Shown one piece after another: positions 22,995 to 35,570 of a stretch of 64,000 bases of DNA. This stretch comes from Xanthostigma xanthostigma (lineage: Eukaryota > Arthropoda > Insecta > Raphidioptera > Raphidiidae): NCBI GenBank assembly GCA_963575645.1, contig OY754464.1, forward strand, positions 1,550,001 to 1,614,000, written 5' to 3'. Made by a program: the position numbers and the translations under genes. A model generated the notes under the pieces. The model did no database searches. It had not been told where the DNA came from and saw nothing but the letters and a program-made list of their open reading frames with translations. Position 1 is the first letter of the stretch, and the number at the start of each line of letters is the position of its first letter.

Positions 22995-23471
22995 CTGTTC
23001 TCTTCATCGTAAACTGACAGATTGCGTATGAGTCCCAAAAGAGCCGATAATACCAGAAAATTTACTCTGGGCAGAAACGATAATTCTCTAGAAGTTATAA
23101 TAGAAAACATTTATTTTAATAACTATGATTTCATAACGGCGGCAGAATTATCATTTATTCTACAGTACAGTTGTGTAGCTCGCGAACGAACTAGTTTGGA
23201 ACTGGGTGAACTAGTTCTCAGCCAATCAAGAAATCAGTTCGTTAGTTCAATGATCTACCACGCAGTATTGTATATTGTAAAATTTGTACGCGTCTTTTGT
23301 AAATATTATTCTAAAAATAAACCGAGAAATATTATGTTTTTTGTAATTGACATTATTTTCCGCTACTATGTAAGTTTTACAATTTTATTCCAGTTTTTTG
23401 TGTGGCCATACTGATTATGTAAAAAATAAATTTCTAGCATACTTCAAAATACTAATTTGTAATAATGAGAA

Positions 23472-24388
23472 TTAAAAGAAAAACAAATACGCTGAAATTC
23501 GAAGTTTCAGTTGTCTGAGTTGCTGCCCTCCTTGAGCCGCGAGTTGAATAGCTCCTTGACATTCATCAGACAGTTGCAACCAAGAATACCGTCCTGGATC
23601 TTGTCCAATCACATGCCTGCAATTTTCTGACAATAAAGGTTCTGGTAAACGACCTGATTTTCAAGTAAACATTATATTAATATTAGCAGATATTAGCAAA
23701 TAGCAATTTATACTATAAATCATAGAAATATTAAACTAGAGTACGCGATGTGAGCCGTGAAAGACAGAGAACAGTTCCTTATCTCTATGATAACTAACGA
23801 TACAAAACAATGCTGATTTGAGTAAACAAATATCTGGTTTTCTGAGGACCAAGCATACGAACTAACGTACTCTAGTTACTTATATATCTATGCTATAAAT
23901 ACATACAGAATGGGAAAAGAGAGTGCTTGTTTATTTACAAAGCTTTCTTTCATATTTACTTGTCAAACATCTTATCAAAATTTTGGTTTACTGCTCAGTC
24001 GGGACCGGGCTCATTTATATCCAATATATTATGTTTTATTTTTGACGTGATAACGTCTTATAAATTGATGTTTTTTTAAACTTTTGCAGTGATAATAATA
24101 TTGATACGGGACTGGGAATTAGCTGATATTTTAACTTGGCCGGCACCATATTGGAGACAGAAATGCAAAGGGCTGTCGATTCTTTTCTAAACGAACACGA
24201 AATTGACTCTACTCTTTGTGTAACGCCAACTTACGTATAAAGTAAATCTATCGATACCTAAAAAGTGTCGAAGAATCCACAATGGTGCTCCTGGTGGTGT
24301 ATGACACGATATTATATATCTACCAGTTTCCAGTCTTTCTTTTAATAATAACCTATCATTTAATGAGCCTTGACCTTCAGGACCAGCT
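23472..24388 (-). CDS. Two exons of an unrecognised protein gene
   Basis: Exons 24388-24258 and 23653-23472 join in phase 1 with good signals (acceptor tatttcag, donor gtatcg, acceptor aaatcag) and end at a stop. They give about 103 residues including LLLKERLETGRYIIS, TPPGAPLWILRHFLGRLPEP and DPGRYSWLQLSDECQGAI. The codon pattern and the splice joint look like a real gene, and the first exon needs an upstream exon ending in phase 2, which I could not find. No family recognised; no function proposed. Confidence 0.5.
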
Positions 24389-24412
24389 CTGAAATATTTA
24401 TTAGTCATTTTT

Positions 24413-24550
24413 AATGACTGCGCACACTATACCTGCACAACACGGACCAGCAAAGTTTGTTCGTGAAAGTATCGATGTTATTTAACGGAATAGGTGCTGG
24501 ACCGACTTTAACTTTGTGCTAGTCCCTGCAGGTATGGTCTGCGCGGTCTT
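24413..24550. mobile_element. Small MITE
   Basis: Ends aatgactgcgcacactatac and gtatggtctgcgcggtcttt are imperfect inverted copies (about 25 bp). An inner pair gcaaagtttg / aactttgtgc adds to it. Confidence 0.6.
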
Positions 24551-24870
24551 TTAATTCTATGAAATGAATCGGAGAAGTCGAAAGCAAGCAGCCAAGTATG
24601 TTAAAAAGAACCACTCAGAGATTTTTCATGTGATGATATAAACCGCAGTTTATACAATTTTTTCTAAAATTCTTACTCCATCGATTTTCGACAAGGGCGG
24701 TCAAATATTAGTTATTAGTTTGTAAATAGATAATAATAGTAAGGTTGTAGTAAGGTGATAGTATTCACCTTAATATTTGCTCAATTTTGTTTTCATTCTC
24801 GTAGAAATCCTTCTTACAGTAATTATCATCAGTTGCCGACAGGTATGCTTTAATAAACAAATCCTGTTAA

Positions 24871-25020
24871 ATATATATGTTACGGTTAATACAAGAAAGT
24901 AGTTTATTCGAATTAACTGGCTAATACCCGAATTAACCAATGTCAAGGATTGGTTAATTCGGGTATTAGCCGGTTAATTCGAATACACTACTTTCTTGTA
25001 TTAACCGTAACATATATATA
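24871..25020. mobile_element. Near-perfect hairpin element, probably young
   Basis: Arms of about 70 bp (atgttacggttaatacaaga / tcttgtattaaccgtaacat) are almost identical inverted copies with a short loop near 24942. Flanked by (AT)n. Confidence 0.88.
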
Positions 25021-25117
25021 TATGTAGATATTATTAAAATTAAAAATAAAATATAGACTGTGTATTTTACACTACACACTACATAAATAAAACTTAAACA
25101 ATTGTCAAAAAATAATA

Positions 25118-25245
25118 ATAATGGCACCGATCGTCGAGATCGAACCTACGACATTTAGGTTACGAGGCAAGTGATCTACCTTGCAGCCAACTTAGCTTAA
25201 TGTTCTGTATTTAAAGTATACGGTATACGTACTTACATTGCGACA
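25118..25245 (-). repeat. tRNA-derived SINE, copy 1
   Basis: On the minus strand a B-box-like ggttcgatctc lies about 50 nt after agctaagttggctgcaaggt, and the sequence begins as a tRNA-like head (A-box region, variable middle, B box). A second copy with the same downstream tail (gtatac...gtacg) is at 54222-54345. Confidence 0.6.
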
Positions 25246-25879
25246 CGTTCGCTACATTTTTAATCTCAAGAATAAATTTTACCCCACCGTGCCAAAAAGT
25301 TTGACTTCAAAAACTTTAGAAGAGTCGCGCAATTTACTAAAAAATTCGATGAGCGAAGTCGCGTATAAAGGTCAGTGAAAAATATGAAAATACCTTTAAA
25401 CCGGGGTGTAAATTTCTTTTTTCGCAAATTTCATTCAAGGGTTTTCCAAACTGCAGTCTGTGTAATAAGGAAACGGGTTAATTTTTAGAAGTTAAATTAT
25501 TTTAAACCAGAAATTAGGAGCTTTTTACCTGGGATTTCTGGTAACTTGTGGAAAGTGATCACATAAAGGATTCATTGCATATAAACAGCTAAACTACAAA
25601 CTATTGACATTATATTGCTTTCCAAAAAAAAAAAAAAATGAGTAAAATGACAGATAATTTTTTAAAGTTGATTAGGTCAAAATTCACAGCTTTCTATTTT
25701 GTGTCCACGCCAAGACATAGTCCAAGCTCCCATGACAGAAAAAGTTACCCCTACCAACACCTCAAAATTATAAAGTGAAAATGGCTGAAAAACATGTAAG
25801 AAACATGTTACGCCCGCCAGACTAGTAAAAATTTGTTAATTGTTATTTTTTATGAATTTTTGAAATAAAAAAAAACATG

Positions 25880-26160
25880 ATTTTTTTTCCAAAACGCCTG
25901 CTTGAAATTTATATAATTTCTAGTAAATAATGTACCATTTTTGAAAAAAATTGTCTGGCTGACAATTTTTGTTAATAAATTTGTCAGACTTCATTTGTTA
26001 TAAATTATTTTTTTTATGAAAATACATTTCATAACACCTCCTTGAAATTTTTTTTAAATAAAGTTTAAGATCCCTTCTATCTAATACAACTTGTCTGGCT
26101 GACAATTTTTGTTAATAAATTTGTCAGACTTCATTTGTTATAATTTTTTATTTATGAAGT
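25880..26160. repeat. Tandem duplication of ~138 bp, AT-rich
   Basis: ttgtctggctgacaattttt plus the next ~45 bp occurs at 25953 and again at 26091, with related sequence before each (cgcctgcttgaaatt, acacctccttgaaatt). Two to three units of a local satellite-like repeat. The stretch 26160-26665 shows no gene. Confidence 0.8.
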
Positions 26161-26667
26161 CTGTCATAGTAAAAAAACTATTTTTCGCAGACAGATCAAT
26201 TTTTATGCAGAAAATAGATGTCAAACCTTCTTTCAGAAAAAAATTAAGGTGGTATTTTGACACGGCCCTTGTAAAAGCTGATTTGTTTATGAAAAAACGC
26301 TGTCACGGCGCTTAAAAATTGAATCTGACATGGTAAAAAACAATATTTTGATGAAAAATGTATTAAAGTATATAAAAGGGATCTACCGCGCGGAGCCTGG
26401 GACAAGACCATCGCGGCTAGACCAAAAACGAACACAATCCCGCGTTTTCTGTTAAACCGAATTTCCTCTTTTTTTAGTTATCAATTTTTTGTGCAGTCGG
26501 GTTTCTTGTTTTTTGAAGTGAAAACTTCTTTAGCGGCGTTGTACACTTTTTTTGTAATGGGTAAAAACTGTTAAACCGCGTCAGATCTGACGCGTCAGGC
26601 GTCAGGGTCACGTGACCCTGACGAGTTGTTGAGACGGTCTACCGTACTTGCTTCGGCAGTACATATA

Positions 26668-26950
26668 CTAAAATTCGCTAGATGTCAGTAGCAATATAAG
26701 TTACATGCAGTGCAAAAAATTATAAGCTATAAGCTCTAACAAAACCTTAAGAGATGTCGCCATGTACTCAGGTTTCGTAAAACTACAAATTTAAAAAATT
26801 ACATCCAGTGACTGGCTGCATGTAATTTTATAAATGTGTAGTTTTACGAAACCTGAATGCATAGCGACATCTCTTAATGTTTTGCCAAAGCTTATAGCTT
26901 ATAATTTTTTGCACTGCATGTAACTTATATTGCGATTAGCGAAATTTAGT
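26668..26950. mobile_element. Palindromic MITE
   Basis: Arms of about 125 bp, from actaaaattcgctagatgtc on the left to gattagcgaaatttagt on the right, with gttttacgaaacctga in the inner part. Confidence 0.88.
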
Positions 26951-27804
26951 TTAAGTACATCTAAGTTTTCACTTCCGCCGGCACTCCCAGAGTGCAACCC
27001 GTCTTTTTTTTATTTTTTTAAAAGGTAGGTATATCCAATTGTATATATTCACATTAGCGCCGGTGCGGGGCGCAGCGAATTAAAACAAACATTTCAGTGC
27101 AGTTCTCTTTTGGAATTGTTTATAAAAAATTGATTGTTTGAATGGAAATAATATAGCTTGTCAACTGCTTTTCGACGAAGAAGTTAATCACAGATAATAT
27201 ATTTTTTTGACAGTTATATTTTTAGTGGAATATCAAGGTGAGACATTTTTACATGAAATGTTTTTGAAGGGATAAATAAATATATGTACTAGGTACCTAG
27301 GTATATCATATTAAAATTATGTATGTTTAGGTCTGATTCATTTTTTCAGCCACTTTTGAATATTTTGATTTTAATACCGTGGGGAAAAAAATAAAATACA
27401 TATTATTACAAATTTGTATTTTCTTAAATAATATAAATTAATACATTTTATTTTTAATACTATTTAAATAAATACTTAAAATACGGAGCCTATGTTATTT
27501 TACGGTCTAGATGCCCTCTAGTTTCAACTTGAAGAAGTTTAAATATAAAAAATACTCTTCTTGTTTGAAATATCAATAAAAATTGCACTAGTCCTGGCAT
27601 TTTTTATTTTTCCAAAGTTACATAATCGTTCAAATGCATTCGAATTTAATGTACGTTGGTGACGGTGCTGTCTCTCTTCATTGCAGTGAGAAATAACAAG
27701 GCAGTTCAATCCCGCTCCATTGCCCGCTAGTAGTCTTCGTTGAATAATATATTTTTTTTACAATTTTACAAATATTAATTATAGCTGTACTCAATATATT
27801 TTTT

Positions 27805-28060
27805 TCAATAAATAAAATTATCGACCAATTTTTCAGAAAATTATATTGACAAAAATAAATAATTATAATTTAATACATTTACGTTTCTGTATTAATATTT
27901 CGATATTAAAAAAATTGAAAGCAAATTTTATTAGAAACTAGTATTATTAATTAACTTTTATAACGTTTTAAACTTTTAAACGTAAATATATTGCATTATA
28001 ATAATTTATTTTTGTCAATATAATTGTCTGAAAAATTGGTCGACAATTTTGTTTATTGAA
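27805..28060. mobile_element. Palindrome, family G copy 1
   Basis: caataaataaaattatcgac on the left is inverted on the right (ggtcgacaattttgtttattg). Similar sequence forms the core of the 1.1-kb palindrome at 46308-47408 (around 46780 and 47030). The DNA from 26950 to 28630 is otherwise AT-rich with no gene seen. Confidence 0.8.
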
Positions 28061-28634
28061 GAGTACTAATCAGACGTTAATCAAAGTTTTGAATAAACAT
28101 TATGTTATAAACATTTCGATAGTTAAATATTTCGTTTAATTATTTGGCAAATGCTCATTTGACACATTGTTACAAAAGCATGGATAATTGCGGACGGTAA
28201 GCGGAGCAACCGTCACGCACCCAGCGAATAACTGCAACAGTTTGTTTCTATTGTAAACAGAAAATTACTGTTTGAAGACGACGACACTTTGTACTAACTA
28301 GAATCTTAAAAATGGTCTCTTAAAGCTATTTTTAACATAAATTATCGTATAATTTAAAAAAATACTGCGTGTTAGTGTATTTAAATCCTCAACATAGGTA
28401 TCTAAATGAGAACTATAACCGAACTGATTCAAAATTAGATGACGTATTTTGCAAGCTAATTGTTAAAACATTCGCACTTTGTACTGCATCGTTGACAGTC
28501 GGGAAAATTCGCATTGAACTTTGTTTATTTTCATATTTGTCACATTTCTTAATCATTTCGTACACAGGACCTGAAAGAATGCAATATGTTAAAAAGATAA
28601 ATGGCAGTCTCGACTAACCTTCAACATAACACAA

Positions 28635-28870
28635 TGGCGGTTCCTCTATGAACGCTGCAGAGCTGCAGAACAACCAAAATCTTAAGTACTTCATAATTTA
28701 AGAATTAAATATATTGTCCATATTTAATATAATAGTTACACAATCAACGCTCAAGTTTAACAGCCACAAGCAGACAACAAAACTCGTGTCTATGTGGTAG
28801 ACTTTCTTGCGTTCATGCGCTGTTCTGCGCTCCGAAGCAGCACATGAAACGTCATTAGTGGATATCCCCA
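28635..28870 (+). repeat. Repeat family F, copy 2
   Basis: Contains gctgcagaacaaccaaaatc, cttcataattt, ttgcgttcatgcgctgttct and cacatgaaacgtcat, all found inverted at 43375-43640. Interspersed non-coding element. Confidence 0.7.
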
Positions 28871-29154
28871 GTGTACACCGTGCAACTACTGACCCACAAG
28901 TTACAGCGTGTTATTTAAATCGACTTTGAGCTGCATTTACCGCCAGCACGTTAGTACAAATAAGCATCTATCGCTGTCATACCAAATCTATCTCATTGAC
29001 GACTTTGACTTGGCGGTACGTATGTCGCACATATAAGCGTACACGAAACACGGCTTATGGCAGTAGTGACTAGTGTTACAGTATATACTGTAGTTTGAAA
29101 AAAGTTAATAATTACAACAGCATAAACATGAATGTGGTTCATAATTTAATTTAC

Positions 29155-32100
29155 CTGAGCAGCCTGCTATATATACAGGAATATCAATTTTCATAAATTC
29201 GGCAGCCAATGATCTAAGGGCATTTACTCCAGACGGATCAATGTAACTTAGAGCAGAAAAATCGACTATAAGACAATTTAATATAATAGGGATATTTTTA
29301 CAATTTTTGTTGTTAGAAATTTCATTGTTCTCTTTGAGATTATCTTCGAAACCTTCATTTGTGATACCGTTCTGAAACAGAAGATTTTTTAATTCGTCAC
29401 CAACTCATAATATAATTCCGGCGCCATCTACTCGAAAACTCAAAAAATCTATATTAACCCACTGACCTTGGCCAGTTGCGATTCTCGTTTAGCAACCTTT
29501 TTTCGTCGAATCAGTTCTTTTTGTGGTTGAACTCCTACTAATCTGTACAGTTCATTTTTGAAATGATCCCGAGATGCAAAATTCAAAGCACCACAATAAT
29601 GAAATATTTTTATTCCTGGTACTTCGATAGTCTGAAACACAAATATAATATTAATGGCTAGTTCTTACAGTGAATGAATGAACTCATAGCTCCTTAGTTA
29701 TTTAATATTTATGTTTTATTTTAAATCTGGAATAAGGAGCTATTTAGCTTTTATTTGGGCACTGATATTCAGCGAGGTCAGAAAGTGTCTTTCTGGAGAA
29801 AAATGCTTAAACGTGAGCAAAACTGTCACATTCCTGTGGGGCGATTTTACTAAACGCACGCTTTCTATCTAAATAATACGCAAAGTAAGTTCATAAATGA
29901 AAGAGGTTGTATCTTTGCTAAATTCAAAAAATTAATTGTGTATCACGTTCCCATCAGCTAAAAACACCATCAAATGAAATAATGATCGCTGTTTCCGAAT
30001 TTGCGATACAACGTAGTGAAACGAGCTGATTTTGTCGCTTGAACTGCCGCCAATCAGCCAATCAAACAGTTGTAACAAAGATCTCGTCTATCAATAGGTA
30101 TCCAAATTGAAAATAGGGATGGAGGAATAATAGGCTTGATAGTTTATTGATATTAATTTTCAGTATTAATATAAACTTACTCCTTTATATCTGTTGACAT
30201 CCAAGTATAAATCGGTATTTGGTACAGACCCCAGTAAACACGTGTATGGTTTCATTCCTTGGATGAAGATTGTTGTCAACGAAATAATTAATCCAGCCAA
30301 TAAACCAATATCGATGTCAAAGAATACGTTTGTAATGAAAGTAACCAGCCACACTGTCGCATCAAATTTGCTTGTATGCCAGAATTTGATTAGAGCTGTT
30401 GCTTGCATTAACATGCCCTTAAGGGCCACCACAATTATACTGGCAAGGACACACTGAAAAAGATTTTATCATAATATAAACATTTATTGTTCTTTTTTGG
30501 TAGCATAGATGTCTGCGTAGTATGTGTTACACATAGCGGCACATTATATGCAATATCAGGAGCGCAACACGAGGAGGGGGAGTTCTAGTAAATAAATTTC
30601 ATCCTGTAACTAAATTTTGTTCTGTCATCTAGTTGTCGCCTTTAACAAAATCCAAGTTATAATCCAACGCATACATAAAGCAAGCGTCACGCGTTGTAAT
30701 CTAACGAAATAAACGTAACTAAATTTCGCCCTGTTATCTAGATCAGTGATGTCAGAGGTACGGCCCTTAAGCCATCTCAATACGGCCCGCGACCGAAATC
30801 TATCCAAATCTATCAAAAACAAGAGACCTCAGGTGTCTGGATCGTCAAGCTCAAGATAATTTACCCTTTTTATTACCTTTATAAAGTTGATTAAAACTAA
30901 ATAAAGATTTTAATTTAGTACGTGTTTTAGTTTTTAATTTAGTCTGGCCCGCTAACACACCCTAAATCTTATAAATGGTTCTTTAGAAAAATCAGTCCTT
31001 GATCTAGATGTCGTCTTTAACTAAAGCCATGTTTAATCCACAAACGTTCCATAAAAGTGTCACGCCAATTGCACGGTTTTACTCCCAACCAAACGTGCCA
31101 TCAGATGTTTCACATAAAAAGGTCGATATTTAGAGCAATCTTACTTTTGGCAAAGCTTCAAAAAACGGACCAATCCAGAGTAATATTGTAAGTAAAAGAA
31201 CGCACGATATAATAGATGCCAGTTGCGTAACACCTCCCGCGGTGTATTGGATCATGGATCGTGAAAGCGATGCCGAAAATGGCAAACACGAAAAAAACGA
31301 CCCGAACATATTTCCTAGACCCTGAAAACAAAGAAATTTGATTTTTGACTCAGATTGTCAGCTAATATCTAAGTTTTATTATTATTCTATGAATGGTAAT
31401 ATTTTGACTTAAAGTTTACAACTGGTCAGATGCCCTGAAGATTAAAATTAGTTTTTTGAAACGTTGGTTCCAAACGAAACATCTGTAAAGCGTCTCTTTA
31501 AATTGTTCCTCATCCAAACTTTCTTTCCGCGCTTAAACCAAAAATGAAATCCGAACGAATTTAAGGATCTTAGTAAGGAGGCAAAAATGATGAAGAGCTT
31601 GTCAGTTTAAAAATAATATTAAATAATTTTGAAACATCCAACAATATTATTTAGGAACTTGGGTAATATTTTTTAATTAGTTAATTAAACTGAAGTATTT
31701 TAAATAGAACAGCAACATATCAGCAAAGAAGACGTAGAAATAAAAAAATTACCTGGGCTAACAGTTCTTGGTTAGCATCCACTTCGTAGTTGACTTTTTG
31801 GGCGAAAATCAGCGCCATCGATAATGACACTGTATAACCGACCATTGCTATTGTAAAACTATCTAAAATCACATTATGTAACAAGCTAACAGGCGGTAAT
31901 GTTGGCACCGGTAACCTAAAAAGAAAACATCTTAAAAATACATAAATTTTCTTAATTGAACATCTCGCTATAAAAACGAAAAGCCAAACTGCCTTTGAAT
32001 TGCGTTAAATAATGATGATGTCGCAATTGTAATGCCACTCTTGGATGAGCTGTCCGAATCAGATTACGTCATAACGGAAGTCAAAAGTTATTGTTTGATA

Positions 32101-35100
32101 TCCAAGTGTGCAGGGCGGTGTTGTTCCAACTCATCTTGGATTTTGAGCTTCTAGGCATTGGTATTTCTACCTGCCATTTCGTCTACAACTGCGGTAGATA
32201 TCATTAAAGACGAAGTGTGCTGCTTGGCGGTCCTCGGGTAAATGACTAGTGTCTAGCCGTTTGTTTTCTGCTCGGTCGTAGTACGGACTGCTGCCGAGCA
32301 GAGAACACTTAACACGCTGAGGATTAAAGCACCAGTCATCAGTCTTCGCCCTTTGCCATACCGCCATTGATAATATCTACCGCAGTTTCAAGTATAAATA
32401 CCAATGGACCACGTCCTACAAGCCCGGAAACCAAGAAGATTTGCAACATGTAGATAATTTTGATCTTTTAAACTGTATCTTAGTCGAGTAAGAATGGTTG
32501 GGTTATATTATCAGAAAGCTGAATTTTAATTTAGCGGGACAGCTCCACGCATAAAATTCGCATTTGAATAACTGTTCTCAATATTTACCCTGTGGGAATT
32601 GATCCAACCGTCGCCACTCCATATAGTGCTGGTAGTTGGGCATATTTTGATACTAGAGTTCCAATAACGACTGCTATTAATTCGATAGGAACTGGAAATG
32701 AAGTCTTTTTTGCTACCCATCCCTGCAACCGAAAGCACAAAGTTGTATTACTAGTTTCAAAGAATTAAATTATTATCTATTAAAAAACGCACCTTGAGTA
32801 TTTCGTTGTTAAAAACTAAAATAGCAATCGTAACTGCAGATGTTATTGTAGCTGCAACATTAAGATTTGGAATTTCATGGAATATGGCAATATATGTCTA
32901 AAAAAAGTAAATAATATTAATTTCGTTTCCAATTAATAACGAGAGATAATTTTTCAGTTCATCAACTGTAACCACATTTACGAATAACGCTTTTTTCTTC
33001 AATATTGTCAACAGTTGTTATTTCTTTAATTAACAAAAATCTAGACAGGGACCTCAAATAAAGCTCTTTCCTTCCTGCGCCTTGCTGGTTTCAATGTTAC
33101 GAGTGCCCATTCTTGCACGCCGTGAAAAGACAGCGATTTGAGTTAAGCCAACAGTTTCTCCCTCATAGCTCCGTGGATGCTGGAGTTTAGCGGAAATCTA
33201 CACTCTATAGTTTTTGATACTTACATGAATTAGATTTAAAAATCCGTTATATTTGGGAATGGTAAACCCAAATAAGTCTTTTATTTGTGAAGTCACGACG
33301 TGTACAGCGGCACCAGTGATGAAACCATTAACTAACGTTTCTGATAATAGTGTGCTCAGGATACCCATCCGAAATATGTACATGAAAATCTATAACAAAC
33401 ATTCTGATCGTATATTAATCAATATAAGTAAGTACATCAATAACTGTGTCTGAGAGGAAGAAGTTTTACTTCAACCGCGCGCAAAAGTTACGCGCACTCA
33501 TATTTTTTCCTCACCTGAATAAATCCAGCCATTAATGTAACAGCGGTGGCTACTTCTATGGGTGAATACTGTACCATGGCATCAGCTACAATGGGATATG
33601 TGCTGTTATTGTCTTGTAAAGATATGTGCGCTGTGGACGAACTGTACGTCGTTACAACTTTGCCAGTCATCAGGCAGACCACAGCGAACGTACCTAAAAG
33701 AAAAAAACATTATTTTCCTCATAATTGAATAAACTTGAAGTATGTACTTTCATTTCCTTACAGGCTTTTGGGTATACGCTAGGAAAGTATCTTTTGACAT
33801 GCTACCTTTGCGCCTTCTCGTGGTTTTTTTTTTTTTAATAGTGGTTCAGTCAAAACCTTAGTGTCATATGTTATACGTGCATTTTAATAAGGATTAATTG
33901 TTGAATAAAATGGGAAAAAAACTATCAATTCGGAAGTGCTGTGTTGTTGATTGTAAAGATACACCAACTAAAAATCGAGAATTACAATTCCATCGTTTTC
34001 CTGAATTTTTTTATGAATTAGAGGGGAAAAATGGATTGCAGCAGTACGTCGTCAAGGGTAATTAAATTTTATTTTACGTCTGTAATCATTATTAAATACA
34101 TGAAAAATATCATATTTGTTATTTTGTTGACAAAAATAAAATTTTAAAAATCTTGAAAAAAAAATATATATCATTTATGTAGTTCTTTTACTGACATTGT
34201 GCGTAAATATTTTTTATGGTTAAAAATAAAGCTGGTTTCCATTTGTTTTGAGTGAACCAGATTTTAATAAATAAAACACGAGATGGCGCAAAGATCGCAT
34301 GTCAAAGATACTTTCTTAGCGTATATATTTATGACACCTATAAAACAAATCTGTATCAGCATCAATCTAGATAATATTATTACCAAGCATATCCAAATTT
34401 TCTTTTTTATCAGATATGATCACAACCGGTAATAATTGCTAAGGAAGTCCGGATAAAGGATGATTGTATAAAAAAAAGTTACCCATTGAAATGTGTCTTG
34501 AAGTACCGAAGAAAAAATAAATGATGACAGGAAAAAAAGCCATGTACAGACCCACAACTGGCGGCACATTTCCTAGTAAGGCATACGCCATTCCTGAAAA
34601 AATCAATAAAAAATAAAAACTTTTTTACTGCTGCGTATGTTTCCAGCGTTTTTTCCTTGTAGGTAAGTTGTTTAGAATTTAGCTTTCAATGTTATTAATT
34701 AACTCATTTTTAAAAATAAAGATTGTCAAGGACTGTTTTGAATTTATGTAAATTTTTAAATGCGTTACTCACCTTGTGGAATATGCATAATGGCAACTGT
34801 AAATCCAGCAATCACGTCCTGAAGAAAATCCGTTCTCCATCTGTAGTGCGGTAGCCAGTTTAAAATAGGTATTGCTTCAAATATAAATTTGCCAGGTCGA
34901 CAAGACCCACACGTGTTGGATAATGAATCTGTGAAAAGTATTTAAATTTTATTAAAATGCCTCGACGGGATCTCGATTTCGTCTAGGAATTCAAGACGAG
35001 AGAGAACACTAGAAAGTGCTCGCTACTCGAATAAAGTGCTTGATGCTCGATAATTTACTTCCGTTTGAAATCACTGCGACATGAGAAGTTTTACTTCAAT

Positions 35101-35450
35101 ACAGAATACATTGTACAATTTATGTAACCCTATCGAAATAGAAACGGAAGTTCCGACTAAGTAGCTACTTACATTTGAGCTTTTAGGTCTAGCCGTGTGT
35201 TTTCTATTCGGTCGTAGTACGTACTACGACCGAGAAGAGAACACGCTGAGGATAAACGGGGAGAGAACTAGTCATCTTCGCTCTCTGCCTTTGATAATGT
35301 CTACCGAAGTTGTAGACGAAACGCCAGGTAGAAATACTTACAATTTGTTTTGGGCTTTTCGTACTCGAGCGCTTTATGCAGCTGTTCTTGTTCGTAGAGG
35401 GGTCGCTCGACGCGCACCTTTTGCGTGGGACACTCTCCGGTGCCTGCCAT
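29155..35450 (-). CDS. SLC26-type sulfate/anion permease, twelve exons (last short exon not secured)
   Basis: Exons: 35450-35342, 34928-34773, 34593-34483, 33693-33515, 33389-33225, 32897-32793, 32722-32589, 31915-31753, 31321-31145, 30453-30181, 29631-29467, 29371-29155. All junctions are GT-AG and in phase; 651 codons so far. The N-terminus has [13 protein letters not shown]. Membrane part: [111 protein letters not shown] domain follows ([40 protein letters not shown]). This is the order of SLC26/SulP plasma-membrane anion transporters. About 30 residues of STAS should follow in one more exon; see 22905-22994. The ATG at 35450 is the nearest to the conserved part, but longer N-termini are possible. 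Introns hold elements of several families. Confidence 0.92.
30744..31001. mobile_element. Non-autonomous hAT element with 8-bp duplication
   Basis: Starts cagtgatgtcagagg, ends atcagtccttg, with the 8-bp duplication atctagat on both sides (30736-30743 and 31002-31009). Interior contains tacggccc repeats, as in SPIN-like hAT elements. Intron between SLC26 exons 9 and 10. Confidence 0.85.
32102..32444. mobile_element. Repeat family E, copy 2
   Basis: Outer arms carry ggtatttctacctgccattt on the left and acgtcctacaagcccggaaa on the right. The inner palindrome centres on the ctcggtcgtagtacgg region. Intron between SLC26 exons 7 and 8. Confidence 0.8.
33910..34063 (+). pseudogene. THAP-domain fragment inside an SLC26 intron, antisense
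   Basis: Starts ATG GGA AAA and reads [17 protein letters not shown], then [10 protein letters not shown] second frame continues with [10 protein letters not shown] before a donor-like ggtaatt. This is the first exon of a THAP gene or a P-element-like transposase, with one frameshift between the two halves. No downstream exons seen. Confidence 0.55.
35175..35337. mobile_element. Repeat family E, partial copy 3, abutting an SLC26 splice donor
   Basis: Contains ggtctagccgtgtgttttct, the gtcgtagtacgtactacgac palindrome and gttgtagacgaaacgccagg. Its end (gtatttctacctgg on the minus strand) begins within the first bases of intron 1 of the SLC26 gene (donor at 35341-35340). Confidence 0.75.
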
Positions 35451-35570
35451 CCTGCCAAACGTTGTTTCACTGTCCGGCGGCGCAGGTCCGTACGAAATCA
35501 CGGAAGCCCTGGAACGACACCGATTATCAGAGTTAGAAAAATATGTGTGTATTTTTAGCGTAGATACGCT

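Noticed and set aside
23022-23414. 130-codon plus-strand open frame
   Set aside because: No domain; overlaps on the opposite strand with the possible STAS tail; composition not protein-like toward its end.
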